Below are positions 22,103-34,825 of a DNA stretch of 64,000 bases, piece after piece. Positions within the stretch are counted from its first letter, which is position 1, and each line of letters opens with the position of its first letter. The stretch spans positions 94,768,501 through 94,832,500 of the forward strand of contig CM059585.1 in NCBI GenBank assembly GCA_030407085.1. Reading direction: 5' to 3'. This stretch comes from Trichopria drosophilae. Taxonomy: Eukaryota; Arthropoda; Insecta; Hymenoptera; Diapriidae. The notes below the pieces were generated by a model. That model searched no databases. It was given only the letters and a program-made list of their open reading frames with translations, and was not told the origin of the DNA. A program made the position numbers and the translations under genes.

Positions 22103-24240
22103 CTACGACTCCAGGTGGAATTGTCTCCTGGTAAAACAAGAGCTAACAAATCCAAAGAGGACCTTTAGAGCACGAGGATCGGCAGAGAGTAACAAGAAGG
22201 CCAACATATTCTCGTCGGTGCAGTTTGCTATAATGGCACTGCGTCGGAGTATAGATCTTGAGGGAGCGGAGAGGGGACATTCGGACAAGATGTGAATTAA
22301 TGTCTCCCTTTCGCCCGAGTTACAAATCGAACACGGATCGCTCGGGTTGTAGGCATAAAAAGTACTGCCGACACAGAACGAACGCGAGAAAATGGTAGCC
22401 GTTCTCAGCTGGATTTTTAAGCGTAAGTGAGAGAGCTGGCAGCGTTCTGGAGCAAGGGAGGCCAGCCCATCGGAAAACTGCCTGAAAAGAGGAATCTGGA
22501 TCGAATCTGACTCAAAATAACGCTGGAGGTCACAATTGCGCTGAGCGGTAGCGAAGGCTTCACAAATAGACGCTACGTGGGACTTTCAGTTTGCAGCCGA
22601 AAGATCCTCCCAGAGTGCATTGTAGTTTGGCGAGTCTAGGATCAACTTCAACCTCGAGAACCAGTTCATTGCCGGATCGTCGTTTCCTCTAGAGCTAAGC
22701 TCATAAAGCCTGGTTAAGCCAAGACGAGGGAGACTATTTGGTGGTTGTTGCAGGTACTTGAGCACGAGGTTTAACGTTCTGCGCACTATTTCGACCGCTA
22801 TTGGGTAAAGCCCTAGTTCGAGGCGCAAGAGATATGGCGGCGTCGACTTGGGAAGCTTAAGCCACTTCTTAAAAAATTCGACCTGGACGGATTCTAATGA
22901 GCGCAGATGGCCGAGGGACCAACAGGGAGCAGCATACAGTAAGGTGGACAGAATTGAGGCTCCATATAGTTTTAAAGCAGCACTGGTCGAATCACATTTA
23001 GCTGAAGCCATTATAGCCAAGACAGACGCGCCGTAGCTTGGCGAGTCTTGGCTATAGCGTTTTCAGTTGCCCTCAGCCCACTCGCCGATGAAGAGACGAT
23101 TGTTCCTAGATAAGGATACGTTGACGCAACCTCCACCTGCTGATTACTATAGTAAAAGTGTCTAGAGGAGGAATCGAGAGGACCACCTCTTCTAAACACA
23201 ATAATTTTTGTCTTAGTCGTATTTACTACAAGGCTGTTAAGATTACAATAGGACTCGAGCGTCCTCAATTTCATTCTAAAGTCAGCAGGAGAATAAGCGA
23301 AGATCGCCAGATCATCGGCGAAGAGAAGCATCATAAGGTCATATGTAATTGTGTAGTCAATGCCTCTCAAGCCTTGGTTACGAAAGTATGCTACAATGTC
23401 GGAGATGTACAATATAAAGAGCAAAGGACTCAAGATTTCTCCCTGCAGGACCCCTTCTGTCACCCTAACTCGCTCAGTAGAACCAGCGGCACAGACGATG
23501 AAGATTTGGCAGACTCGTAGAAGGCCTTAAGCACCCTAACCATTTTGGCGCTTATCCCAATGCTGAAAAGCTTGTGCCAAAGTTTTGTGTGAGGGATAGA
23601 GTCGAACGCCCTGCGAAAGTCCACGAAAAGAATGTAGCACTTAGAGGCTTTTTTTCTAAGCTGGACCTGAACAGCTGCGCTTAATATAAAAATGTTGTCT
23701 TCCGCAGAGCGTCCTCTTCTAAAACCGGCTTGTTCGTCCGGTAGTATATCACGCTGAGGGAGCCAGTTCTCCAGTCTCGCAGCAAGCACTTGCATGAACA
23801 ATTTCGTGAATGCATTTATTATGGCAATCGCACGGTAATTTTCGGGGGCGGTTCGGTCACCTTTTTTGAAGAACATGAAGAGATCGGCCTCCAGCCACCC
23901 TTCGGGCGGTAGCTCGTTGGTTAAAATCAAGTTAAATAGGTCCAAAACATACGAGAACCACTCACCCGAGAGTAGTTTCCACGCTTCAGCCGGGATACCG
24001 TCCGGCCCTATTGCTTTACCCGCCTTCAATCTCCTCATGCTCTCCCTCAACTCTTGCGGCAGAATTGGGCCGTCGAGGTCTTTGTCGAGAGTCCCGTAGA
24101 GTGATAGCGGCATCGATGGTTTCGGTGGTTAGAGTAGCCCCAAGTGCTCCGACCAGGCATCCAGAGGGATAGACGAGTTTCCGAGAGGAGCCCGCCTATG
24201 CCTCCGAACCTCCGATAGTATTTTATTAAGCTTGTGCCAA
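22103..24240 (-). pseudogene. LINE reverse transcriptase ORF, lightly damaged
   Basis: Motifs, from high to low coordinate: LKAGKAIGPDGIPAEAWKLL (about 24025-23970), LFMFFKKGDRTAPENYRAIA (about 23880-23820), LPDEQAGFRRGRSAEDNIFI, LFVDFRRAFDSIPH (motif A with its Asp), GVLQGEILSPLLFILYISD (motif B), LLFADDLAIFA (motif C, catalytic FADD), then a thumb region and a C-terminal CSICNSGERETLIHILSEC zinc-type motif. Damage is limited to a frameshift near 23470-23500 just before motif B, a frameshift at about 23011-23020, and a stop at about 22585. Catalytic motifs are intact but the protein is split and lacks its N-terminal endonuclease. Confidence 0.75.
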
Positions 24241-25311
24241 CTACTGAATGAGATGTTCAAATTGACGTCCTTTAGCAACTTGACAATATCCGAATTGTGC
24301 ATAGAAGTTATCATTTACTTTTTGCAGCGTTTCTTGAGATATCGAGTTAGAACATTGAATTATTCTTTTCTTTAACTCATCAATGTCTATAGGCTTTGTT
24401 TCGTACATCTTGTTCTTCAAAAAAACCCAGTAAAAATAATCCAGCGGAGTTAGATCCGATGACCTTGGTGGCCACTCAATCGAACCTCTCCTGCCGATAC
24501 AACGCCCGGGGAAAATGTTGTTCAATCGATTGCGTACAATAAATCCAAAATGACACGGAGCACCATCCTCTTGAAACCAAACGTTGTCAAATGCTGTACC
24601 AGTAATATTTTGGATTGCTGGTATAACATAGGTATTCTATAAATTTAAATACGCCACAGCTGTGAAATTCTCTTCAACGAAGAAAGGTCGAACAATTTGA
24701 TTGCACAAAATTCCAGCCCAAACATTGATTTTCTATAGATGTTGTGTGTGGGTACCTCTCATCCAATGAGGATTTTCGTCTGACCAATATCGCATATTGT
24801 GTCTATTAACTTCTCCACTCAATTGAAACGTAGCTTCATCGGAGATGCATACCCAGAACTTGAAAAACTCATGTTAGTCACACCGTCTCATGATTTCCTC
24901 ACAAAATTCTAATCTGCGATCGAAATCGTCATCCGAAAGCTCTTGCGCAAATTTTATTTTATATGGATGAAACTTATTTTGTCTTAGTATTTCATGGACA
25001 GACGATGTGCCGGTACCAGTTTGTTGCGCAATCTTCCTAACTGAAGAATGGACCTCCTCAACAACACAAGCACAGACTGCTAAACTGTTATCTTCGTTTG
25101 TGGCCGTTTTTGGTCTCCCCGATTTTGGACGATCTCTGACAGAGCCAATATCGTGAAATCGAAAAACAGTTTTACAAACAGTTGATTTGGATATGGGTAG
25201 ACGATCAGGATGGGTATCATTAAACTGTTGGGCGACTTGTTCGTAAGATCTTTTTTTATCACCACTTCCTCGAATAAGGATTTCGATTCTTTCTTTTTCT
25301 GTCAAAGGCAT
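24241..25311 (-). pseudogene. DD41D (rosa-type) mariner-family transposase with three in-frame stops
   Basis: A 356-codon minus-strand frame with no frameshift is broken only by stops at codons 146, 193 and 225. The N-terminus has paired helix-turn-helix DNA-binding regions (residues 1-125, including ISKSTVCKTVFRFHDIGSVR and SGRPKTATNED). The catalytic domain has D158 (CISDEATF), D249 (WFQEDGAPCH) and D291 (SSDLTPLDYFYW). Forty-one residues separate the second and third Asp, giving DD41D, the spacing of the rosa group of Tc1/mariner-like elements. In life it would cut and paste at TA sites. The stop at 24241 directly abuts the LINE, so the 3' terminal repeat is not visible here. The upstream TIR was not identified. 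Confidence 0.75.
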
Positions 25312-26119
25312 TTTATATCAACAGCAAGGAGACAGAATAGAGAATTTAAAAAATGGAAGAAATTTTGAGTAAACAATGATAACACGAACAAAAAATGAAA
25401 AAATAAGTAGAAATTATAATGGTAGAAAGTTAAAAGTAAAATTGTCGTACGGATAAGCACAGTATTATCACTCGAGTCACACTCAATATAAATTATGCTC
25501 GATCTTCCAGTTAGAATATTCTGAACAAAACGCACTTCCTTTACGGGAAAGCCGTAATCAACAAGTACACGAACGTTGCCATCTGTCAACGAGATATTGT
25601 ACGAAATAGTCGTAAAAAACTTGAAAGTTCTATCACACGCAAAGAGAAATTTCGAATGTTTATTCTGTGGGTCACCTTCAACGAAAACGACGTTCTTGCA
25701 TACGTGAATCTTTTTCAGCAGGATCGCATACTTTATTTATTGAGACTCACAAGATTTCGTGATTCGACTGCACTTATTGTAAGAAACTCGCACTAAATTT
25801 TTAATATTTGAACCAGTTGAACACTTTAGCATAATTTTAATTTCGATGGTTACAGCGCCATGTATCCACTGAAACGATCATAATAATGAGGTAAAATTTA
25901 AGTAACTTTATCTGAACAAACGAAATCTGCAATAAAAATTATTATTTTTTATTCGACCTGTATTTCTCGCGATATTCGACAGTTTACACACTTTTCACGA
26001 AACGGTCCTGTAGAAAGAAAAGAATTTTCGAAAGTCGCTGAAACATGTGAACAATGGAAAGGACAAAATGTAAAAAAAAAGTATCAGTAATCTGCCATTG
26101 ATAGTCCCAAACCCGTGTT
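25312..26119. other. 5' flank of the transposase, no recognised repeat
   Basis: AT-rich. It should contain the element's 5' TIR but no partner sequence is available to define it. Confidence 0.35.
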
Positions 26120-26480
26120 AAAGAGGAGGGTGCTAAGAATTTTGTGTGCTATGTTGGATCCGAATATTGGTTTCTGAGAGGAAATATTTCAAACGTCCAA
26201 TACTTCCACGACAAGTGGACGCAACGACATCTATACCTAGTGTTTTGCATTCGTCTCAAAAAGACCTTTCAAATGAGCCCCCACTCGACCCATGTTGCCA
26301 TTTCAGATATTCATCCCTCCTCGTGCCTCGGATCTCCCCTCTTGGGGCGGGGGTTTGGAACCCCGCAGAAAAAATAGATTTTTTCAAAAATTGTTTCACG
26401 TGTTCAGCGATTTTCGAAATATCTTTTCTTTCAAAAGTTACATCCATACTTTTCGGACACCCTGTATATGAAACTCCCAC
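26120..26480. repeat. Fragment of a TIR transposon ending ACACCCTGTATA
   Basis: The segment ends TTTTCGGACACCCTGTATATGA (26448-26469), a terminus common to several arthropod Tc1/mariner-like MITEs. A GC-rich patch (26325-26370) precedes it. No opposite terminus was found, so it is partial. Confidence 0.35.
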
Positions 26481-27469
26481 AGTTCCAACGACCAGAATTC
26501 CTAATACTAAAATTCATATTAACCTGGAGGCACATAAGGAGCTATCAAACTTGTCGTTGATGGACAGATGTTCCATGAATTATGGGCATGAGTAGTTTGG
26601 TTATGGGAATTTTGGTCGAAGAACTTATGTGGTATTTTTATCTGGGGTTGAGTATTTCGCAGGAGGAATTATGGTACATGAATCCTAAGATCTCTTAGCT
26701 CTCCTTTTCCATTTTATAATATTATTCAATCTTATTGTTTAATGATATTTGACGGGACGAAAATTTCAGACTGTTTACAGAAAAAATTACCTGACTTTCT
26801 TCGCGTGCAATAATACCTCACAGACAATCGTTCAGCCCATATATATCTATATGAAAATAGTTATTAGAAATGTGCTTTTGGCAGGTAATAATTACCAAAT
26901 TTCATCTTTAGAATTTAAACCGGAAAGTGATAAGTTTTACGCCAGAAATAGTCTTGAAAAAGTGAAGTCATTTAAAATGAGAGATGTAAAGTTGTGGTAC
27001 ATTTTGTATCCACCTGGTCGGCAATGGGTTAACGAAACGATCAGTTTCTGACCGACTAGACATTTATAAAGGGATAATATATTCAATGTGGAATTTAGTA
27101 TGAGTGAGAAATGCGGTCGAGATTGACTAAAGCCATTTTGGTTTTGTGGGCTGAGGTCACCTAAGAAGATGGCATTAATATTTATTAATGTTATGGATTA
27201 CTGATCCTTAGAGATAAACTGAAACATTTTTGAAGGTCTGTAACTAAATCACTTCTCTGGATGAGCTGGTCATGAGCGAAGACATGCGCTATCTGGGGAA
27301 TTATATACTACAGATATGCTCCATAATGGCTTTCAGTTGTGTGTTTATTTTCTATACCATTGACGGAAATTCTAAACTGGTGTCGTTGCAGTAACCCAAC
27401 CACTTTAATTACCGAAAACGCCAAAGAAATCATTTTGTTTGAAGTTGTCTAACTTTTCCATCCAACATC
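26481..27469. other. Unassigned sequence
   Basis: A 100-codon frame at 26749-27051 has no recognised family. Nothing else was seen. Confidence 0.35.
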
Positions 27470-28327
27470 ACTGATCTATACTATATGGATAGGGTACGGG
27501 TCTGAAAATAGTGATACCAGTAGAAGTACACCGTGGCTGAATTTTTTCAGGACCGAAAATACCCGAATGCGAACGACTTTGCCCGACGTTCGTTTTCAAA
27601 TACTAATGAATGTTACGATGAAATGACATGTATGTTCATATATATAAAAGCAAGCACTTGCAAAGAAAATCAATTTAGAAAATTTATATTTTCCGACCCT
27701 GACAATCGGTTCAAACGATTTATACATTTTAAAATTTATTTTTCACTTGCTTCTCCCTTTATATCCGTTTTGTGTTGTGTGAAAACCACAGACTCTTCAG
27801 GTATTTTAAATTTATGGATAATTGCAGAAATTTTAATTTTAACGACTCTGATATCTTAACTACATTTCATTTAAAATATGACAGCGTTATGAAAATTCGT
27901 ATTGTTATTAAAACATAACACTGGCTTTATAACAATATTGATTTATAAATTCCACATTTTTTTAAATCGCCATATATATAGAGAACAAAATTGTATTACT
28001 CATTAACGACAAATGAGTTTAGAATGTTGCAAGTCGTGCAATATTATCTCTGAATTGTAAACAATTGCAACAGAAAAATATATTTATGGCTTTACAGGAA
28101 CATTTATAACATATTTATAACCGTAGCAACATTTTCAAATAATGTTGCGTAATTTATATTCAGATTTGACACATAATTCTGCAACATCATTTACATCTCC
28201 TGCCACCATTTCACGAACTTCGGGACTCGGGCGTATTCGAGTGTGTACGGTATACTTGACAATTTTCATCCACGTATAAAATTTTAGGCGGTACAGGCTC
28301 GTGCGTACCCTATCCATATAGATCAGT
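27470..28327. mobile_element. TIR element, about 0.86 kb, non-autonomous
   Basis: Left end ACTGATCTATA + cta + TATGGATAGGGTACG; right end CGTACCCTATCCATATAGATCAGT, its complement with a 3-base difference. The interior frame (27533-27859) shows no transposase motif. Confidence 0.5.
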
Positions 28328-28560
28328 ATCCAACATAAGCCTCTTCTGTCCCAAATTAGTCAATGGTTTATATCAAGTATACTATGCTCAAAAAGTAACC
28401 AGAATTGTGATTTTACTAACTTCGAGTAAACTGAAATCGTAACCAGGTAACGTGTACTATGAGTTATTTAATATTGTTCCTAAGAAAAATTAAATCGATG
28501 ATGAACTGATGTGATCTGGAAAGAAAAATACCAATTTTATTAAGGATTGATTTCAAAGAA

Positions 28561-28944
28561 TCTAGCTCTCGGGTGGAGAGGTATAGGATGGACAACACAA
28601 CACCCACCCAGAGCCAGTCCCCCCTCCCCAATATCGGTACCACCAGCAGATTCGGCGGTCTGTGCCTTAGCGAGTACGACGCGGGGCTTATCCCCTCTTT
28701 ATCCGAGATAAGACCCACGACGTACCGACCGCGGATAAGACGCTGACGGTACCGATAACTGCCGACGGAGGTCGGCAGCGGTCCCAAATTCGTACCTTCG
28801 CCCATCAAAGTTCCCCGGTTATTCCACACTGGACATAAGCAGAGAAAATTGCACGGACGGGGATTCGAACTCGGGACATTCGCGACGTTCAGTTCGGGCG
28901 GACTAAGACTGACGCCTTAGCCGCACGACCATCACGCCGACTTG
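28561..28944 (-). mobile_element. tRNA-derived SINE, copy B
   Basis: Closely matches copy A (14460-14927) over head and body, including the tRNA-like head with box B AGTTCCCGAGTTCGAATCC-like sequence and the GGCGAAGGTACGAATTTGGG body motif. It is shorter at the tail and lacks an internal stretch of copy A. The flanks have only an imperfect TSD candidate (CAAAGAAT / CAAGAAT). Confidence 0.7.
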
Positions 28945-29412
28945 CAAGAATTTTAACGTCCATGATAACTCCCAGATAATATCAACTTCGTGAAAGACTT
29001 TGGTCTGGGGTACCGACGGCCTGCAATATTGAAAGATCGCCTTGTGTGGCCCATCAGTTCAGGGTGCACTTTTTCTCTTGATTTGATGGCGACGAAGCAC
29101 AACCCAAGGAGATCTCGTCGTGGGCTACAAAATGCTATCTTATTTTTCTTCTCGTTCAATTCTGAATATATTCTGTGGATTATTTTTTTATTTTGTTATT
29201 GTCCCCATCGAAGTTAAGTAGCACCTCACGCGATCGATATATCATTTTCTTGCAACTCTGGATCATCGCTGTCACGGAATTACTTTCGAAAGGGAACTGA
29301 TCAATATTCAATGGTTAAATCGCGAATTTAGTTGTGCGTATTTCTGAATGGTAAATTACCTTTTAAGCAAAGTCCAGCAATAACGAAAATTGTAATAAAT
29401 TGAAAAGTATTG
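28945..29412. other. Unassigned sequence
   Basis: No recognised feature. Confidence 0.4.
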
Positions 29413-29416
29413 TTAA

Positions 29417-30506
29417 GGACAGGTTACCATGGAAAATTTTGAAAAAATCGAAGATTTTTTTGTTTCGTAAATCGCTAGGAAATACTCTCAGAAATAACAT
29501 AGAATTAGTCCCGAAGGTCTGAACGACCAAAAAACAGGTGTAAAAGAGGGGAGAGCGGAGCAGATTCATGGTGTGGTTATCAAAAGGCAGTAGCTACATA
29601 TAAATTACATGACTTCAAACATCTTTCGACTTTCGATGAAGAAGTTTTATCTTTTAGAACCAATTTATGAGGAATTAACCAACGAAAAAGTACTCGAGAG
29701 ATGCTTAGGCGCTAATACTCAAAACTATAACGAAAATTATAATTCGTGTGTTTGGAACATAGTTCCTAAGCACAAGTTTGTTGGTAAACAAACACTTGAA
29801 ATTGTTGCTTTCGGTGCTGCTTGCATTTTTCATGAAGGGTTTTTACCGATTTTGAAAATTATGGAAGTTATGGGTGTTACAATGGGCCCGCAAGCAAGGC
29901 AGTACGCTGATAAAGTCAACGACAGGCGTGTTGATCGAGCTGAGCTTGAAGCGACGAAAGCATCTAAAGAGCAGCGGACTGCATGAAGAAACGCAAAAAT
30001 CCTTGAAAATGACGGATATGAAGATCAGGAAGCCGGTTTGGATATGTAACTAAAAATCACTTTCTACAACGATTTTTCACGAATAAAACAAAAAAAAACT
30101 TTAAAAACTTTAATCGAATTTTTCTCGAAACCACGTTTTTTCAACTTAATGACACTCTCATTTAAAAACTATTGCACCTATCGACATGAACCAAACGGCA
30201 TTTTACTCTTCAAAGGCCTTTCTATGGTCTGGACTAGGATCTAAAATATTCATTGTTATTTAAAAAAAGTTATGAACTATTAAAACTGAAAAAAAGGGTC
30301 AAAAAATTGAAAAAGCCGCCATTTTTTTTGTCTACATTTTTTATTCTAGTTCACACGATAGCCAATGTCATACAGAATAAGAAACCATTTTCATTTTTGC
30401 TTGCATGACATGTATTTTAAGATATACAAAGTTCGATTTCCAAAAACGTTTTTTAGTGTGAATAAAATTTATTTTAAAAAAACACGAAATCCATGGTAAC
30501 CTGGAC
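29417..30506 (+). mobile_element. TTAA-flanked deletion derivative of a Mutator/Kolobok-type transposon
   Basis: TTAA at 29413-29416 and 30507-30510 flanks 17-bp terminal inverted repeats GGACAGGTTACCATGGA and its partner TCCATGGTAACCTGGAC (two mismatches). Inside is only the C-terminal part of a transposase. A TTAA target together with this transposase type suggests the Kolobok superfamily, by inference. Non-autonomous. Confidence 0.6.
29609..30049 (+). pseudogene. C-terminal fragment of Mutator-like/Kolobok transposase
   Basis: A 147-codon frame with a single TGA at 29984-29986. ELTNEKVLERCLGANTQNYN, ENYNSCVWNIVPKHKFVGKQ and TLEIVAFGAACIFHEG match the conserved end of the Mutator-like transposase domain seen in arthropods, whose usual form is TQNxNExxNxxxWxxxPKxxFVG. 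After the stop, the frame continues RNAKILENDGYEDQEAGLDM to TAA at 30047, the usual charged tail, so the TGA probably replaced an Arg codon. The catalytic DDE region and N-terminal DNA-binding domain are absent. Confidence 0.65.
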
Positions 30507-30510
30507 TTAA

Positions 30511-31504
30511 TAAAGTGAAGGTTTCATGTGAATACGTCTAGACATTTTATTTGAACAAAACGTATGTCGAAATCCGATTTTTTAATTTCATTCAATCTAT
30601 GCTGGAAAGGGTTTCATCCGTGATTAAAAAGACACTCGAGGCCACCTTCGTCTCTTTTACATTCCGGCTCTTTAAACTCTCGTACTGCGTAACATGTTCG
30701 AAATGAAACAGATGAACTCGACAGATAATACGATCGCAAGGAGCGAGAGCAGGTGCATTCCCTTCGAAATTCCGATTTCCGAAGTTGTAGAATGACAATG
30801 ATTGATGCTGAGAAACATACCTACCGACATACGATAAAGGGTTTATTTGTCCACGTTAAATCGCGGCGTTTAAAGTACAACAAAACCAGTATTTCCAAGG
30901 ATAACGCTAGAGATTTTGCTCTTCGGTTTTTATTCCTTATGTATTGTCCATAATCTTTTCATTTTGTCTCAGGACTTTTTACTTTAACTGTTTCAAAGAG
31001 TTTCAAAACAATTTTAGTTCAGCATTTTTCCTTGCGCTATAAGAGCTATAAGGACGTGTCGTTCGCCGCTGTAGCAAAACACTGAAACCGGTATTCCTGT
31101 GTACATTGCCGCATCATCTGGTCTACCCTCGTTAAGTGATTAATGACATTTTAAAGGGGACGGACTTGTCGGCATTGCGGCATCGTTGTGTGGCTTTAGC
31201 GTCGGCACTCTTTTGTTGTATTTTTTCTTTATCTTAAAACTTGATCACTATTTTTTCACAATGCATGACTGCTCTGAGAGCAATTCCCTCGCAACCCTAT
31301 TGTAATGAATATATATATTCAAACTATTCTCATCAATAACAGCACAGGCGTTTGCAATCTGTGCAAAAAATATTTTCGGTAAGACTTACGACAAATTATT
31401 GACAATCTCAAGTGCGGACTTTCTAAATTATACGTGCTGCGCATCATTTACTACGGTTTTCAAGTACCATACTTCGTTTGCTCAGAAATAGGTGTTGATC
31501 TATT
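30511..31504. other. Unassigned sequence
   Basis: No recognised feature. Confidence 0.4.
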
Positions 31505-31520
31505 TATATCACCTTTAATT

Positions 31521-31958
31521 ATGGGAACGCGATGGTTAAGTGGTTAGCATGCTCGTCTCGTAAACTGAACGTTCCTTAGGTCGTAAGTTCAAATCCCCGC
31601 CCGGCAACTTTTTTTGATTATTTCCATTGCGGATAATTCAGGAAACCTTGCTGGGCGAAGGTACGAATTTGGGGCTGTTACCGACATCAGTCGGTAGTTA
31701 TCGACACCGTGAATGGTTTTTCCGTGGTCGACGCTTCGTCAATATTGTCTTGAATGAAAATAAGACCATGTTTGCGATGCGCCTGTTACGGCACAGGCCG
31801 CCGACTAACTGTTGACAGTGTCGATTATGTGTAGTATTTGTGATTGTTTACTTGTTTGTATCGTCCTGTGTGGGATGATGACTAAGCCTTGACCGATTAG
31901 CCATAGATTGCATAAAGTTGGCAAGTAAATCTGACCAATGTATGTATGCATATGTATG
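31521..31958 (+). mobile_element. tRNA-derived SINE, copy C (diverged relative of A and B)
   Basis: Perfect 16-bp TSD TATATCACCTTTAATT (31505-31520 and 31959-31974). The tRNA-like head has box A GATGGTTAAGTGGTTAGC and box B AGTTCAAATCCCC, and the body shares GCTGGGCGAAGGTACGAATT and GTCGGTAGTTATCG with copies A and B. The tail is a TATG-type simple repeat. The head differs from A and B, so it is a subfamily or a head swap. Confidence 0.75.
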
Positions 31959-31974
31959 TATATCACCTTTAATT

Positions 31975-33516
31975 TTATGATGTATTTTCACTTAGTTTTC
32001 ATTTATTTTATTTTCTGCTGAATGTCGCTATCTTTTGAAACGTCTACTTATTGTACGATTTCGCTTATCTCAGTTTACCTCTCTTTGATTTTCTTTTCTT
32101 TTGCCCTTTTTACAATCATCACGCTCTCGTGTCATTATTCAAAACACCCTCTGGTTATATTTCTATATGTTCATATCCTTTGACCAAATATCACAAATCT
32201 TTATTCAACCATTTATCCTCTCTACGTTTCTCATATTTCCTGTAGAAGACTTTTGAAGACATGGCTACAGCTGATAATGCTCCAATGGGATCTTTATCAT
32301 AAGGGTATTTGTAAAATGGGTATTTTAAAAGACTCACCTAATCGGAAGCTTGTAGATTATTCAATACTTATTTGTCTAAAACGTTTGCAGTATTGTCTTA
32401 ATTATTTTTTTAATTGTAGTTAGTACTGGTTACTTTCATGCAAAATGAGCCCTTCCATCTGTAAAACTTACTGGTAAAGTAAGGCCACCGATTTTTCGGC
32501 GCAGTATTTAGTATTAAACTACCAGCAAACAGATATTTTGCATTGCCGCCTAATGATTGTTAACTTTGCTTATATACATCACTGAATTAACTGACAGTTT
32601 CATATAGTGGTATTTTTTGTAGGCGATCTAGTGAAAAATAAAAAACAACGGCTTTGGCCTATAAATTGATAACAACTAGCCAGTGTTGGACTCGACATTT
32701 TGAGCAACTCGTACTACTTTTCAAAAGGCTAATAAAAAGGCGTTGTTTTTTTTATTTTTTATAATTTTGTAAATCAATACTGATATTGGATATTGACGTA
32801 TTGAATTATTTTACCGTTCAAAAACTTCGGGTGTCAGAAAGTTACCAGTATCTGTCAGGAGATAGATGTCAATGAACGACCCTCGTCAGATGCTGTCGAA
32901 ATTAGAAGTTAATTTGCGATTCCGCTCTGATACCCTCGTAGAATAAGGGGTAGCTGAATTTCCTTTGAACAACCTTTCTTAATACCATTAAAGAATATTT
33001 ACGGTTAATAATTCATGAGAGTTATATATATACCCCTTCAATCACTAATATGTGTGAGTGATAGTTCGACATTTGTAAATTTACAATTGGCATAAGTGCT
33101 TGTGCAATTCGCAAATACCGACCGACGGAATCTATCAACTGGTAGGTTGGGTCGGTAACTTATCAATGGTGTCTAACCACTGAAGAGACTATCAATATAG
33201 TACTAAAAATCACTGATATATTTACATACGCATAGATCTGCCGTTGGATGGAAAGGGTAGCCCAAATTCAGAAGAACTCTCTCAGCTTTTGGGGTACCTC
33301 GGTCAAGGTGGAAAGTAGAGGGTAAAAAATTAAAAAAGTAAATATACTAGATACATCGGGGTACTTGCAAATAAACAATCTTATATTGTACGCCATCTAT
33401 CGATAAATACGCAAATATTTTCCCCTGTTCAAAAATTTACTATTTCTCATTGTAATTTTTTTAAATATGATTTGTTTATTTAATAGAGTGGTGATATAAA
33501 CGAGATGGGTACGGGT
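31975..33516. other. Unassigned AT-rich sequence
   Basis: No recognised gene or repeat. Confidence 0.4.
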
Positions 33517-33592
33517 CGAAAAACCGACAAATAAATAAACCGACAAGTAAAAAAACCGTCAATAAAAAAGCCGACAGTAAAAAAACTGACAC
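33517..33592. repeat. Short minisatellite, AAAAACCGACA-type unit
   Basis: About five degenerate 15-17 bp copies of a unit reading (G)AAAAACCGACAATAAAT. Confidence 0.5.
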
Positions 33593-34009
33593 TTCAAAAA
33601 TAAAGGTTCTGATCTAAAGAAATGGTCTTTATATTCAAACGAGTTTGAATGTTGAGTTAAAATTGGTAGCTCTCTTTCGGCGACATTTAAGTGAATCGAT
33701 TACAATGGAATACCTTCTGTAAATGATTTTGCACTTTCAAAATTAATATAATTTCGTCTTGAATTCAAAAAGTACTAAAACTTACGAGGGTACATTGTAC
33801 GCTATATTTTACAGTCTTTATTTGTTTACCAAGTAGACGCTGTTTCTCACGAAGATAGACTTATCGCCCTTTTAAAAAAGGTTTATCAGATTTCTCTTAG
33901 AAACTTTAGAAACGTATTTGTCTCTTGAAGCCGTGGTACATCATAAATTACCATTCATAAGTGTTTTCTGATAAGAGGCCAACAAATCTTATTATTTACA
34001 TTCTTTTTA
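33593..34009. other. Unassigned sequence
   Basis: No recognised feature. Confidence 0.4.
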
Positions 34010-34740
34010 CTTCGACCCAGACTAAGTCTGGACGAAGTATTGAATTTGGTCACTTCGGGCATAAAAATTACCATATAGTTTTTCATCAAATGTCGACGTT
34101 TCAGACCCTAAGGAACAATAACAAAATTTGTGTCCGTGATCTTGTACGTACGTCCGTACGTCCCGTTTTTTTGTCTCGCGATAACTCGCGAAAGGATAAG
34201 CGTATTGACATAAATTTTTTTTTTTAAATACGCGTCTTGGCATGACTTAGATCTGATTAGATTTTGGGGCAGATCCACCCGTCCATTACTAAAAAAAATT
34301 AGCCCCCATTAAGTTTCTTCGTAGTTTTTTGCATTTATTTTAAAAATACAAATTTTATTAAAAAATGTTTCAAACAAAAAAGATAGAGGATGAAATTCTC
34401 TATAAAAAAGATTCTATGCATTTTCTTCCTAAAGTCAACGATAATGCCATAAAAACTGTTTTAAAATGTTTATGACTATTGTCTGAAAAAGTATTGAATT
34501 TGGTCATCTCGGCAAAAAAATGACCCTATTGTTTTTCATCAAATTTCGACGTCTCGACCCCCTACCCCCCAGGGGTAGTCTTTGCCAGCTCCTCGGGCGC
34601 GGTGATCACCTACGGGCGCATAAGTTCTTTTACGCCCTTGATACGAAAATAACTATTTCGATATATCTAAAAGATGTCTTATAGATATCTATAAGATATC
34701 CGTCAGAGATCTTTTCGACACTTTCAAGATATCTTTGACG

Positions 34741-34825
<85 letters not shown>

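Larger units (their letters stand above)
21540..24240 (-). mobile_element. 5'-truncated LINE (non-LTR retrotransposon)
   Basis: On the minus strand, sequence starts mid-ORF at about 24240, runs through the RT domain and a C-terminal cysteine motif to a stop at 22103, and ends in a long 3' UTR with minisatellite-like repeats. The endonuclease part is absent, typical of 5' truncation at target-primed reverse transcription. The clade is not resolved; the sequence looks like the Jockey/I/L2 assemblage rather than LOA. Confidence 0.7.

Noticed and set aside
29417..30506. piggyBac assignment from the TTAA sites alone
   Set aside because: The transposase fragment is of the Mutator-like/Kolobok type and the TIRs differ from the piggyBac-like element in this window.
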